Of a DNA stretch of 64,000 nt, positions 22,986 to 36,584 are shown piece after piece; position 1 is the stretch's first letter; every line of letters begins with the position of its first letter. The notes below the pieces were generated by a model, which was not told where the DNA came from, made no database searches, and saw only the letters and a program-made list of their open reading frames with translations. The translations under genes and the position numbers were made by a program. The stretch comes from Augochlora pura (Eukaryota; Arthropoda; Insecta; Hymenoptera; Halictidae). Location: NCBI RefSeq assembly GCF_028453695.1, contig NC_135775.1, forward strand, positions 24,586,545 through 24,650,544. Direction: 5' to 3'.

Positions 22986-25900
22986 GGCCTAAAAAGATTG
23001 AAGGTTCACCAGTGAAATAGAAAGTCGGGTGTCGCTCGAGTACCATTTCCACGTCGCACAAATCCGAGAACCAGGTGCTGCGGCCGTTCTAAACAGATTA
23101 AAGGCTCCCCGGTTTTCTAGGGGGTTGTTCCTCGGACAAGGAGGCGACACTTTATTCCGCAGGATGTGGTGTGTCGTTGATAACAGGAGCGGCGGCGGCG
23201 GCGGAAAAGAAGGTCGCGCTGCCGGTTGATGCGAGCGGCCCTTCTCGGCTAGAGCACACTCCACCCGGTCCATAATGCTTTGCAGCGCGCGTAGCTGGGA
23301 GCACGAAAGCGCTAACCTACATACCCGTTCGCATGGCAAATTATATTCAGTTGGCAAAATGAAAACGGACCGAGATACCTACCCCGATCCCCACTTCTCT
23401 CGCCAGTCAACCCCCTCCCAAAACGCCCACAGAGCGCCGCACGTACCCCCGGCATCCGTTCGCCTACAACATTTCCGCGTACAGCTATATCCAGTTGAAT
23501 GCGGTGCTAACTGTGCCGGTGCTCTCGCCCTGTTATTGACGGAACGGTGTTTCCGCCGGCGGAAAGTTCTCGATGGATAGGTCGGCGAGGCTTCGCAGAT
23601 ATTCCCGGAGTCGGAACCCGGGTTACCGAGTCCTTCGGGAATTGCTCGGAGACGGCGAATGCTTATTAACCGAGTCGGGCGATGCCCGGGTCGTCGACGA
23701 CCCCGGCTGAACTACGTCTATACGCTCGATTACGGAAATGCAGGTTGCGTGGACGAGAGTTGCGATCCCAGGATTGGCAGGCTTTCGAATTTATTTTTAT
23801 TAGAATCACGTTTAATTTTCGTTTAATTGTATGCGATAAATAATTCACCGGGCAGAATTTCACAAGACTTTCCTTCCTAATGAAATAGTCAGGAACTTCC
23901 ATTACCTGTCGCTAATGACTAAACTGCGGATTTTATGCATTTATCGCGGACGTGGTTGAAATAATTAATACATTTTTATCTAATTTTTGTTCGGTATGAG
24001 ACTATGGAAATTTTTATCTTGTATAATGAAGATCCGCAGTCTACTCTAACGTTGACGCGATCTCTTTGAAACGAACCCGATAATAAAAAGAGGAAATAAA
24101 CGATGTTTAGTAAATGAAGATTCGAGTTTCGCGAATTTAAAAATCGAGATGGGCTCTCGACGAACAAATGAGCGGCGCGCGTTCAATTCCTAAATTCCGG
24201 TCGGCGTTATCCCGGCGATGTATTATCTCGGCGCAAACAGGGTTGAACGAACCGTCGGTTCGAAAACGGGAAACGGAGACTGTAGCCAGACAAAACAGCT
24301 TGTAATTGAAGCGCCAATGGCAGACACGCTGTAACGCCGCTAATGGCGGCTGCAGCACCGGAGTCGAAACGCGGTACACCTGTTTAATCATGAAAAAAAG
24401 AGCCGAGCGATAAGAGGAAACTAGCGGGGGCCGCTCTCTATTTTCCTCATGTTCTCCCGGCGAATTTAATTAACAAATAGTCCGCCTAGTGCCTTTCATG
24501 TCCCGCTCGTGCCCCCCCCCCCCTCCCTCCCTCCCGCCGGCCGTTGCCGTGTTCTTCGCTTCTGCACACTCGTCCGGAAGCACGAACGCGATTGCTGCAA
24601 ATTGAATGCTCTCTCCCGCTTCTGCCGCCGCAGCCGTTTTTCATTTCTCCACGGTCTCTCTTCTTGGGCTTTCGCGGCGTCCAAGTGCTTCTCGTTCTTT
24701 CATTCTACCCTTTGCCGGGGCCTTTCTTTTAATTGAGCACCGAGCGAATCCGAATCCAGTCGCGCACCGACCCGTCGCGACGAACATTATGCCGCAAATT
24801 CGTTTACATGCCCGCGGGGTAGACGCATCCGTGGCTGCCGACAAACAACGCTCTTTGTCTTCGAAGAATTCCGGTGATTCGGTTCGCAGTAGAATCTCGA
24901 TTGTGCGTACTTCTGGTATTCGAACAAGCTATGGATCCAAACGCGTTCGAATTCCGACAAGTTGCGAAACACGAAAACGATGAACACATCGCCGTGATGC
25001 GATTTTTATATTTATTCGATCCGTTTTGTCACCGTTGCGCGGACGCGGCGCGAGACAAATCCGGTTCGCAGAGGGAAACGACGAGGATTAAGTGAAACGG
25101 GTTAAGAATCATCGGGGGGTTTGTTAGCGAGAGTTTTACGATACGGATGAGGGGGCCCCGGATACACGGTGTTTCCCGGAGATTGATTGCTCCCTAAGAC
25201 AAGCCCGACTTTGCGCGCGGTCCCGTACCATTTGTGTGCACAGTCCGGGTCGTCCTTCGTTAGCATTGTTTGTCCAGAGATTAATAACCTTCCCGTGTCC
25301 TCCGGGGTGAGTCTTCGTCGGAGTTGCATTTAAATGTTTACCGACCGTAAATACGCCGATACGCAGCCGGATGGGGCGGATCATCGCTCCCGACCCTTTC
25401 GCACAATTATCCCTTGCGCAACGGGGACAAATACCCTCCTCAGCTTCCGCGATTAATCTGCTCCCGCCGGATCCCGGCGATCCGTCGAGATAGAAAATGT
25501 AAATGGAAACAGAAACATTTTTCGCGTTGCCGCGCGCACGCTTTTGTTCGTTGCTCGACGGTGATCTGCAATTTATTTTTAGTCTGTCTTTTCAGAAGCA
25601 TGTCACGTTTTTATGCGTCGACCCGGTTGTCCCCGTAAACTGCAGCGAAATGCGTCTTCGCAGACAAATATCACGTTTTTAAGTATCGACCGATTTGTTC
25701 TGTAACGCGCGGCCCGGGGGGTGGATTTGCGAGAGAAATAAGCAGGCGAAACAGAGAACAGGTAAATCGTTCGAATAATTTGAAAATGATGCTGCAATGT
25801 TTTCAGCGTATTACGGGGTTGAAAATTTTATTCGGACGATGGATAAAAGATCAAGACTCAACGAACAAAATTGTATTCGACGTCATGGAATAAACAATTG

Positions 25901-28900
25901 ATTTACGAAAAATTTTCTTTAGATGAAAAAATGATCCACATAAAATTTAATATGGAATTAAATTGGAATGTTGAAAGAGGCCCTCAAAGTAATGAAAACT
26001 TGTTTCATGAAAAGAAAAGGAAGCTCCTCTTGTCTACGAAACAAAGGCTAACTGGTGTGCTCTTTGAACAACTAATCGATTTCAGTAAACGGTTCTGGAG
26101 GAAGATCGATTTCCCTGGGAAACATGCTCAGAAATAAAAGAACAAGCCGTTCCGTACACTTCCCTGTAGCAGAATAAATTTTTATTGGCACAATATACTG
26201 CAATATATCGCAGCAAGCGTTCTTTTTGCCGTGGGAGCGTTTCTGAATTGCCCCCGGGGGGTAACGCTCCCGAGCAAATGACGTCGAAGAAGAGAAGAAA
26301 CTTCCGATCTAGCGACTTTAGATCAACGCCGATAGAAAGGTAACCGTCCTGTCTCCTCGGAATACCCTAAAGTGCCGATCTGCATAAAACGATCCTCTTA
26401 ACATCAATCTTATCGCCGACCGAGTAAATATACAACCGCTCCGATACAATTAAACGCTTCGACTGCCGTTTAGCGAGCTCGGAAATCACTCTTGCACCGA
26501 GTCACTGCTATCGAAGAGTTTCACACGCAAAATAGAAATTGTTTGCCACGAGTACAATGCACAGGAGTTAAATAGGCGCATGAAAAAAGCGCGATAAAAT
26601 TCTGAAATTCTTGAAACGACAGGAAAGACATTTTCATCAGCCCTATGTTCCTTTAGAAGTTAACGCGGGCAATTTTTATTCCGCATAAACGTCCGCGGTC
26701 CAGTCGTTGCATTTTATTTCCTCGTCGCAAAGGGCACACGTTCGGTTGGAATATTGAAGATGAAGATAAAATAAGTTGGCGCGATTTCGCGTGACTTCGA
26801 TGAGCACACCGGGTGTGTCAGTGAACCCGGCTCACGGCGAGCCCCCCCCCCCCTCCCCCCGACGCCATCGTTTCGAAAGGTCTAAGAGCTCGCACGTCCA
26901 ACGACAGACCCACTCTGCCAGTCTACAATTTCCTCGTAAGTCCGGGTTAATGGCAAGTTCGCCGGGCGCGCGGGCGCGTTATCCAATTTCGGAAATAATC
27001 TGCCGTCGTAAAAAGGAGTAATGAAACAAGTTCGTTCGAGGGTCGTGGAGAGGGAGCGAGCGGGGGGGAGGGCCGGGCGCGGGCGGTTCCCGGGCCAGGA
27101 AGTTGGCCGCCATCATAAAACACGCGGAATTTTAATGAACAAGTTGGGAAATTTCAGTGAGGAATAAAGTACGCCCGAAAGAAAGTCTCTCGAGTGTACG
27201 TAGATGCTCTCAAATTATACTGGAAGTCCCGCGAGTGGAGCTCGAGGAAGCGATGCCAGAAGGGAGGCCATATTTTACTTTATTACGAACGTGTACGGAC
27301 GGGCTTCTGCCTTGTCTCCTCTGTCTCAAACAACAGTTTGTTCCCGTCCCTTCGTTTCCCTTTCTCTCCGCGCCTCCTCCTTCGCTCGTTCTTCCCGCTT
27401 TCTTCTTTTTTAATATTTCTCATCGACCAACTACCGGGGCCCGGCTGAAACTCTCCACCTTCCTTTTTCCTCTCCGCCTCCTCCGTCCTCTCCCCACGCC
27501 CGTCCGCTTTCGACGAGTTTCCGCAACCCAGCCCCGGAGAGATTCTGATTGCAGAGATGCGACTTTCGATGCCGGATTCCCTCAAGTTCCACCGGAGAAT
27601 GTTTTATCTTTGATGATTTAAGGACCCGGCTCGCGGCACCCTCGGATGATAACTTCTTTTCGCCGGTTCTCGTCTCTAATCGCCGCGCTACGATCTGACC
27701 CCTTTACCGACAACCAAAAGGGCTGCATCGTCGATTGTACTATTCTCAAGTTTCGCGACTTTGACGCCTCTTGTACATTTATTTCTATGGAACTTTTTAC
27801 CTTGGAGTGGGCCATGTTTGTTAATTTTTAGAGTCTATTATAAATCTACTTCTACAAGGGTTGTTTCAATTCTCTTAATCCAGGGTTCTACGCATTTATT
27901 TCTATTTCGCATCTTGAAGGGTCTATAGCTCGTGCCGTAATTAGGTCACGCATTCTTTTGTGTTTAAGACGCGCACGGAGTTATCTAGAGTGCGCATTGT
28001 CCTCATAATGGAGAATCCTCATCAGAAGATAGACCTTCCTCAACGTATTTCCTGCAAATGGTTCTATTTTGCTATGTTCCTCCTATTGTTTCGTGAAATA
28101 TTCCAAACACAATTTACAATTAGACCGCAATCTCTACGTGCAATGAAACATAAGTCATCGTCATAAAACAGTGCACAATAGTCACGTTTAGCCTACTATT
28201 AAATACAACCTCTCTCCTCGGTTTGAGTATAGCTAAAAACCGTGTGCCACTTCCACGAACTTTTAAGAACAGTTGTAAATGCACGAAAGTAGCATACATC
28301 GCGCAGAATCAGAAATTGTCGCTCATTGAATAAACTTCGAGGTTTGCATGGTATTTCGCGTATCCGCGCACGCGACAGCCGCATGAAAATCCCGGCGCGC
28401 GTTGCATATGAAATAAACCCTCCGTCAAACGGTCTGGCATCCGCGACGTCGCGGCAATCGCGGCGACGAGGCTAATTTCGTCGTCGCGGAACGTTTAAAA
28501 ATTCGCCAAAAAAAATTCGCGAAGATTCTAATTTCCGGCGATATTACAAACTCGGGGTTTCCGCGCGCGTTTCGCCGCTTTTCTGTAGCGCGCGACACAG
28601 CCAGCGAGAATGTAATTGAATTTCTAAACGCGAGTCGTTTGAACGCGCCGTCCCCGTTGAAGCTAAGTTCTTTTCCCGCAGGTTAATTTTATTGCAACGC
28701 CGTATACCAGCGTTACATGCTTTCATAAATATATATCCGCCATTACCGGTGGCGAAAAGCCCGAAGAATTTTACGGCTCCGGGCAAGGCGTTCTTCCGCC
28801 CCTCTTTCTCTCTCTTTTTCGTTCTCGTTCTCGCTCGCTCTTTTGCTCTCGCTCCCCAGCGCGGTTTTAATTAAAATTAATCTGTGATTTTAGCGATTCC

Positions 28901-30924
28901 GCGGCTCGGCGCGTCCCGTCCTATAGCGGCGAGCATTTTTCACCGGCGGGAATCTGGCCCCGCGAAAACTGGCCATCGGCCGCGAATTAATTGAAACGCA
29001 TTAGGCCGCCTGTGTTTTCCAATTTGCCCCGCGACTGCCGGATTTGATTATGCGGCTGCTCCGCTCGGAAAACTCGCCGCCCGTCTCGTTTCCCGAACGT
29101 AAACCGCGTTCACGTCCGTCGACCGGAAAATCTCCGAATTGGCTCGGCGGATTTCGTTTCTTTCTATTTCGGGGTTTCCCGCGTCGTTCCCGGATCGGAT
29201 TAAACGGTTTCCCGCGGTCTTAGGCGACCGTGATATATATATATACAGCTCTCCGATATTTAACAGGTGAAAATCCGTGGAACGTCAATGTCAGCTTATC
29301 GATGTTCGGGAAGTTACAGTAGGAACTGTGTTAACGTCGAGATTACAAGAAGAATCGTATTTCTCGATTTGATTAAATGTAGAAAAGTCCATGGAATTTT
29401 TCTGTGAAAGGATCGTATTTCCAGCTTTCATTGTTAACGCGGGAGAAATTACTGAATCAACGAATCTCTTTTTCGCGACGTTAAGAGATATGCCATTGTA
29501 TATCATATATCATAGAGCAAAATAAAATGGAATTAAATACAATATATTATATTGTAATACAATACTACAACAGTTTATAATAGTCCGGTGAGAAAGGTAG
29601 AGTTTTTAGAAGGAATTATCTATAATGGTCCCGGATGACCTCCGAATCCGTGGGCTAGCGAGAGGATTGGTCACGCAGCGCCGTTTCCACGGGCGGTCAA
29701 GTCGGCCCCGTTGTCGAATTATCAATTATCTGTTGATAATGAAGCGTGCACGCTAATGCCGGGTGCGGGTCGCAGTACGGGGGCCGCAATCCGGACGAGC
29801 ATAATTACATAAAGCTAACGAGACCGAGACATGCTCGGGGGAGAAACAACACTCATCGGCAGAACATCCTCGATCCACCGATGCGTTAGATTCGGCCGGA
29901 TAATAGTGTTTGAAGCGCGCAATATTCCGTGCTCGACGCGTGTCAATCAACCCCGCGGCTCGCGCACAAACAAATGTTTGAATTCGAGATTATTCAGACG
30001 GCCGTGTTGTCGTTGAGATCATTAACCCTCGCCCCCCACCCCGTGCCGAGCCACCGGAAAATAATCTGCCATCTTGCGCGCGGTTAATGAACGCGTCCCT
30101 TGGTTCGACGGGATCCCGCCCGGTCGCCGGATGCCGCGTGGCTCCGAAGTTAATTAGCAGACCGCGGAGATTCTTCTGCAAACGCGGATTTTTCCCCGCT
30201 TGTTTTATGGAAATCCGGGTTACTTGAAAACCTGTTCCCCCCCTGCCGCGGACTTACACAAATATCGTGGAATCTTCACCGAATCGCTCGTTCTTCAGCA
30301 ACCCTTCGAAAAAGGGTGTAACCATTTTCGAGCGTTATTTTTCAATTTCGCACGGAATAATTAAAAAATTAGACGAACTATTTAAAAATGGTGAAAAGTA
30401 GTCTAAATAGTTGCCAAATTTTCTGAATCACTGAATCACTGAAACCATTTTTACAATTAAATTGTTTGAAAGAAAATAGCTCGTTTTAAAAAATCCAACA
30501 AGAATCTTGTTACTTGTGGTTGTTGGAAAGCGTTGCCCATTGTTGCAGCAGCGTGCCGCTTTTCGCGGTAGAATCGAATTTTTCTTAGGCTGGCGAGCAG
30601 GCTGAATAGCCTCGTGCCGCCCGAGCAATCGCATTTTGCGTTTCGCCGGGGAACGAATTATTTAAATAAACACGCCTCGAGCCCGAAGTTTGATACGGCC
30701 CGTAAAATAAGTCAAGCAGCAAGTCCCGGCAAATATCCACGTCGTTAAAGCCACGGTAACGCGATTCAGCCGTATTTCGATAAATCGTTCCTCGAAGACG
30801 GTCGATTTACTTTCTCAAATATACTTGAGGCCGCCGCGGCAAGAGTTACGCCGACGATCCGGGTCAAAAGTTCATGTTTGCCCTGTCGAAAGTGGAAACG
30901 AAATCCTATCCGAAAGTTCGGCCT
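22986..30924. other. Non-coding CpG-rich DNA, no recognised gene
   Basis: Eight kilobases without a recognisable exon. It includes C12 runs at 24512-24523 and 26842-26853, a pyrimidine-rich stretch at about 27340-27490, and a short TA run near 29233. The longest ORF (27157-27621, +, 154 codons) lies on the pyrimidine-rich stretch and is low complexity. AT-rich patches interrupt the GC-rich background. Confidence 0.5.
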
Positions 30925-30949
30925 CCTCTCTCTCTCTCTCTCTCTCTCC
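30925..30949 (+). repeat. (CT)n microsatellite
   Basis: About 11-12 CT units in an otherwise unique stretch. Confidence 0.85.
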
Positions 30950-33029
30950 CCATGCTGATGGAAATTGATCAATAATTTATCGAAGTGCTGGCCACGCGAA
31001 TTCTGCTACCCTCGGCTCGGACGACGTTTGGCGCGATACCAACTTGCCGCGATACAAAAGTACGCGGCGCACGAACAACGGGAAACCTATGGTGATTCTA
31101 ATCTAATATATAACTCTATATGATTCTACATGATTCTATAATACATTATGTAACGAAATAACACTAGCAGAACAAATGTAACAGAACGATTGCCTCGAAA
31201 ATTCCATTATCAGTGCTCGAACGAAACAAACGAATACAAAGAAGCAAATTTGCATTGCATAAAAGCCACGAAAATTCGTCAAAAAATTCGCCGTGCGAAA
31301 TAAGAGCGTATCGAGTGGTTCCCGGCATAGGCTGTGGTGGTTCCCGCGATTTGTCTCGCGAGTCGAAACGGTATCGTAATCACATCCGCAAATATCTATG
31401 CAAATCGGGACAGACACCGAGACCGGTGCCGACTGCGCGCGAGAAGTTTTGTTCGCGGGGAACTCGAAAATTCGGTTATAACTCGCCGACAGCCTCGTTG
31501 GCCAAACTAAACCGATTCCGGCTAACTGTAAGATTTAGCCGTAATTAGAAAACTTTTCCCCGCGGCAGGATGTTTCTCTTGTTTATTACCAATTTCTTCA
31601 CGTCCCACGCCCCACCGCGCCCCGGCCCTCGAAATTTCGCAACGGTGATTTATGAAGTTCCCTTCGCCCGGCCGAACGGAACGGGGAGGGCCGACGGTTT
31701 CCCGGTGCTCTCGTTACAGTTGCCCGTTGTTAAATCAACACCCCCGCAGCCACTTTTCTGCAGGATGAATCACGAATCAGCCGCGGTTACTCGAACGTCC
31801 GCCGCGATCCGCGTTCCGCGATCCATTGTTAACCGGTGGTGGCGGAAAAGTAGTCTGATTTTGGATTACAGTAACTAGTGTTAAGTATTATAACTAATTT
31901 ATAGTAATTTCTAACAATTTATTTTAAATTATTACTACTAGGAAGTATTACTATTTTAGCTACAAATTATTATTGATACGATATTCTAATAAATGAGCGA
32001 ATTGCTATAAATTTGAACGAGTTACAGCAGTTGATCATTAAGCAGATTAATTTTTCTTCCGTTGTGATCCAATCGAGAAATTGTTACCGTCGCGAGTCAG
32101 GGAGCGCGCATCGTAAAATCGCGCGATTCTTCCATCGGAACGCAAACAATCGTTTGTCCTGTATTCCCGAGGCAGCGTCGCGCGACTCTGTTTGAAAAGA
32201 CGAACTTCCATCTTTGTTATTACGGGGCAATTAGCGCGCGTACTCTCCGCGGAGAGCCCGATGGCGTCTTTCCGCGACCCGGCAATTTTCTTATTTATGT
32301 TCTTCCCGACGAGAGTTGCGTAATGTTGTTTACAGAGAAAATGGATGCCCGCCGGGTGCTTGTGTTCGTTCATTTCCAGGCAATCCGGGCACCGGGAAAT
32401 ACGAGGCTCGGGAGAGGGGTGTCTCGCAGTTTCGCCGCGTCCGCAAATTTTAATGGCGCGACGCTTTTATCCCCCGAACACGGACGATATTTTCTGTCTT
32501 TCCAGTTCCAGGTTTTTTTTTTCGGGCGATGATGCCCGGGTTCAATTTTCTGGTCGACCGGTCCGTCTGAAAAACGAAAAAAAAAAAGAGAAAGAGAAAA
32601 CAGAAAAACCGCGCGAATTTGATTTCACAATGGCAACTTCGCCGATCAGCGCTAAATTTCCAGCAAACACGGCTACCTGTTATCGGGTTCATAAGGCAAT
32701 AGAAACCAATCAATCGTTTTTGCGGCGTAACGTCACCGATCCCTCATACGCGAATTTTTGTTACGGATTTGCATTGTGGTTTTGCAATACTGTCGACGGT
32801 TTCCCTTTTTTTTTTCTGTAAGCCGTGGCTGTTGTAGAATTTTTATCAGAGGGAGGATGATCTTCGTGAGAGAGTTAGTGTTCTATATATGATCTATGCT
32901 ATGCATAATCTAGTTTAAGTACAGTTTATTCCATTAATCTATTGTATACATAATTTATTGCGATCTATTTTACATAGGAACTAAATTGCTCGAAATAATT
33001 ACAGCACTGACCAGGTACAAAACTTAGCC
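30950..33029. other. Non-coding DNA, no recognised gene
   Basis: A short run of TGATTCTA-like phrases lies at 31090-31140. A 158-codon ORF (32345-32821, +) is rich in Lys/Glu and Phe, runs over A- and T-rich tracts, and matches nothing known. The segment ends in an AT-rich patch at about 32830-33029. Confidence 0.5.
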
Positions 33030-33338
33030 AACTTCGACAGACGATATCTCCGTAAAAAATCATCATAAGCTGATAACTCTTTATTTAAATTAAAGTTTGA
33101 AATCTCTACTTTAAATCAATGTCTTTTATTTTCAAGTCTGGCACACCTCCACTTCTATAACTCTTTAAACGCGAGGCCATGTTTGTCGTATCGAAAACTG
33201 CCAAGTTTGACGAAACTTGCGAACCACGTAAATTTTTTATCGCAGATGTCGTTTACAGCGAAAAGAAGTTCGATTCTTCTTCTTTCATCTAAAAAAAAAC
33301 CGAACACAGCTGCGATTTTTCTTCGCGAAGTTGCAGCC
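33030..33338 (+). repeat. Dispersed repeat, copy 1
   Basis: About 310 bases resemble 39481-39805 in the same orientation. Shared blocks in the same order are ACTTCGAC, a GATA-ctc plus AATCATC phrase, GCGAGGCC-TGTTTGTC, GCCAAGTTTGA, and near the end CAGCTGCGATTTTT with CGCGAAGTT-CAGC. Identity by eye is moderate, with small indels. No terminal inverted repeat, target duplication or coding potential is evident. Confidence 0.7.
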
Positions 33339-35906
33339 CTTCGGAGTGACCCTTGCAAACATTGTACTATACGAAAGTGTCTGGAAAAATTCATTTTCAA
33401 TTTTTAAACAGACGGCTAACCTGTCCGCTGCATACGACGTGTATACACGTCATAAAGACATGGCAATTTTACATCTTACGACGAAAATATTTCTCCTACG
33501 ATTTAGGTTAAAATGCTTCATAAAATTCGTATACTTTAGGATTATTGTAGAATAATTGAAGAAAAACTATAGCGAGTGTGATCGATAAGACGCGCGACAA
33601 AATTTGTGTTCGATTTACATCGACGCAGCTAAGTGGTTAAGCCGCGGTAAACCGGTTAAGTCGCGGCAGAATTCTTCGCCTCTAAGGGGTAGGTTCCAGC
33701 AGCCCCCGAATTTCCGAGAAACGCGGCGCGGATAGCCTTCGATAAATTCGCCGTGTTCCGCGGGGGTTTAATTAATTCGGAGGAAAGATTCTAACAACGG
33801 CCGAACAATTTGCGGCGGGTTTCGTTTCGCAACAATGCGGCCGCGCGCGGTTTCCGCGTCACCGGCATTCCCATTGTTCCCGGCGGCGGCTGCACGGTTC
33901 TTCCGCACTTAATTGAATATTCCCGCCGTTTGAGCTATCCTTCTCCTTTTTTTTTCTTTTTCTATGAAATACCCGGCGAGAGCCCGAACAAAACGGCTCG
34001 CTCTCGTTCGCGTAAACAATTTTTACGCGCAATTTCGAGTCGCATTCGTCGGACGCTGCCCCCCCCCCCCCCGGACGGTAAATTCGCTTAATACGGGCGC
34101 GCATCTGGACCTCGCAACTTTCAAATTTTACGCCCGCCACCGAACAGCGGATTTAATTAAAGTTCAACGGAATTTACGGTGTCCTATGGGGGCGTATCCA
34201 CCTCACTTGGAAAAAAAACCTAGCCGAGGAAGACGTTGCGGCTCTTAGCCGGTCGCCGCTGTAATTATTACAAGGGGGGGAAACCTTGACCGTGTCCAAT
34301 TACCGCGCTTGTCCGCGACCGTGGCGTTTCGAAAAACGGAAAACAGCCCGGAGAACAATTCCAACATGCGCGCCGCCGTGTGTGTTCTCTGGAAACGGGT
34401 TATTTATCGCGCGACCGGACGACTTTGTTGCAAATGTTACTCTGCGCGCTCACGAATTTCTGTTTGCATTTCTTTTCGCATCGCTGTGCTTGTTTGAATA
34501 GTCGTAACACCGTGCCGCGGACCTGCAAATAGAAAATGTAAAACGGTAAAAAATGTAGAGTATGACGTAGTATTAAATGTTATACTATCGACAATTTTTG
34601 TAACAAATTTTGGGGTGTATTCGATAATTTTTAGAAACTGTTTTTCTTCGTAGATTTGCTAGCCCTTTGAGTGTTCCAAATGTAACAGCAATTTATTTCG
34701 ATTAGTAGAATATTTTATTAATTGATCTATTAATGTATTTATAGTATATTTATTATGTATTTATATAAGTATATTTTAATTAGTAATAATTAAGAATTTT
34801 CGATTCTTCAGCAAGATTTAAAAAGCAAGACATTCGACAATACTTTAAAATTACCACCGCCATATTAAAATTAATAAAACAGAGAAAGCACTTCAACGTT
34901 TACTTTGCAGAAAAATTCACGGTCTGATTATCACCGCAGAAAAACAGATAATTAGTCGGAGTCTCGCAGACCGGTGTCAAGGGTTAAAATATGTGGAAAT
35001 ACCATCCCCGATATTATCCTCCCCGAAGACTCGTCTGTGGAACAAGAGAAAATGGTAGACATCCATCTTGGAAACACGAACTTCGGTATAGATGATAGGA
35101 GAATCCAGATCCGGGGAATAAAACGTCGGAAACGGCGGGGCGAAATGGCAAGGCATTGTCGTGACGGTAAAGCATCCCCCCGCGTTCTGCCGCGCATCCC
35201 TGTAGTCGTGTAAAACACGTGCGCGACCGATACGTGTATCGATTTCAGGAAAAAAACGGGCCAATGACACCAGTTTCGGCACGCACATGGCAGAGGATCA
35301 CCGTTCTCTCGCGTCGAATATTCTTATGCTTGCATAACGTTGACGAAACGCGCGCGCGCGGAAGTGGGAGAGAAGAGAGTACGTCAGAAGAAACCACCCC
35401 CATCGCGGAACAGAACTTTTCTCGCGACCGAAAAATCGATAGGAACCACGAGCTGCCGGAATCGAGACGTCGGTCGTTTTTAGGACGATAACTTGATCCG
35501 ACGTCAAATATCGTCGACGGAATTTCTCGGAAAATTTTCAGCTCGTTCGTTTAATAGTTTAAAAATTTTTAATCACTTTCGGATACGCCTTGATTCGATA
35601 ATGAAAGAATTTTTCTGATAAGTTTGAGGGTAGTGTCACGAATCAAAAATTTATCACGAAGGTACGGAGACCTTTCACATTGTTTAAAGAATTTGTTGAG
35701 AGAATTTTTGTTCACCTAATCTCTAGTTTGTCAATTTTAAGTGGCATAAAAATTGAACTAGTTTTAGCGAAAATAAAAAAAAAATAGTTAACTCTACTAT
35801 TTTCTCTTACTTTTTATTTTTAATTAATAGTAGTTAAAACAGTCAAACCTAGAACAATTTTTCAAACTATTTATTATCCATCCACCCTCTCCCTAATTAA
35901 CAAACT
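33339..35906. other. Non-coding DNA with C14 run and AT-rich patches
   Basis: A C14 run sits at 34059-34072. A strongly AT-rich patch covers about 34520-34920 and another about 35700-35900. ORFs are all near 100 codons or less, overlap on opposite strands and show no motif. Confidence 0.5.
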
Positions 35907-36584
35907 CTAAACATTGCAATTATTAAACCAGTCTAACAATCTAAGAATTTCATCTCTAACGTCGTCCATTAATTCGTCATGATATTCATTAAAAACGTTC
36001 GCCCCCCAATCAATTACGGCGAAAGAAAGGTCTCCGGCAGTCGATTTCGAAATTCCTCGAGACATTACAGCCCCGCAGACGCGTCCTAGGCCTGTCCGAG
36101 GATATTTCACTGCGGAGCCAGGATAATTCACGACCACATCCCGCAGAACCGGTAATATTCCTGGTTTCCCCGTGACACCCTCCGCGATGTAAATCACCCC
36201 CGCCGTTGGAAAAGATGAAGAGCCACCGCGGCGAATGGGTGTTCGGTTAAAGTGGCTGGGGAGAGAGAGAGAGAACTCGGTCGTTTTTTTTCCCAAAATA
36301 ATTCTCGGATCTGCAAGTGCGACGACGGGCGCGAGGTCGTCCCCATTTAAAAAGTTTGATTCGTGGCTTCGCGGCATCGGCGGGATGGAAGATCCTCGTT
36401 TTTCGTTCGAGACGACGATGGTCTGGCAACTTTGCGATCCCCCGGTTATTGGGCGATTTTGAACCGTTGAAACAAACGCGATCGAACCATCCCCCAGCAG
36501 AGTAGACTGGTTATTTTTCTTTATTTCGAGGCAACCGTTGTCTAGATCGTATCTTCGCTCAGTTTTTAAACTTCCTTTTTTCAA
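35907..36584 (-). other. Long unrecognised ORF, possible gene remnant or chance
   Basis: The frame is open for 225 codons from a TTG. The first useful ATG gives about 155 residues beginning MPRSHESNFLNGDDLAPVVA. The C-terminal end (YHDELMDDVRDEILRLLDWF) looks helical and protein-like, whereas FSLSLPS is simply a GA microsatellite read in frame. AATAAA (-) lies about 30 bases past the stop, at 35871-35876. No family is recognised and no flanking exon was found. It is one of the longest frames in the gene-poor part, so I keep it at low confidence. Confidence 0.2.

Noticed and set aside
27157..27621. 154-codon + ORF
   Set aside because: Much of it is a translated pyrimidine-rich stretch (Phe/Leu/Pro/Ser), with no motif.
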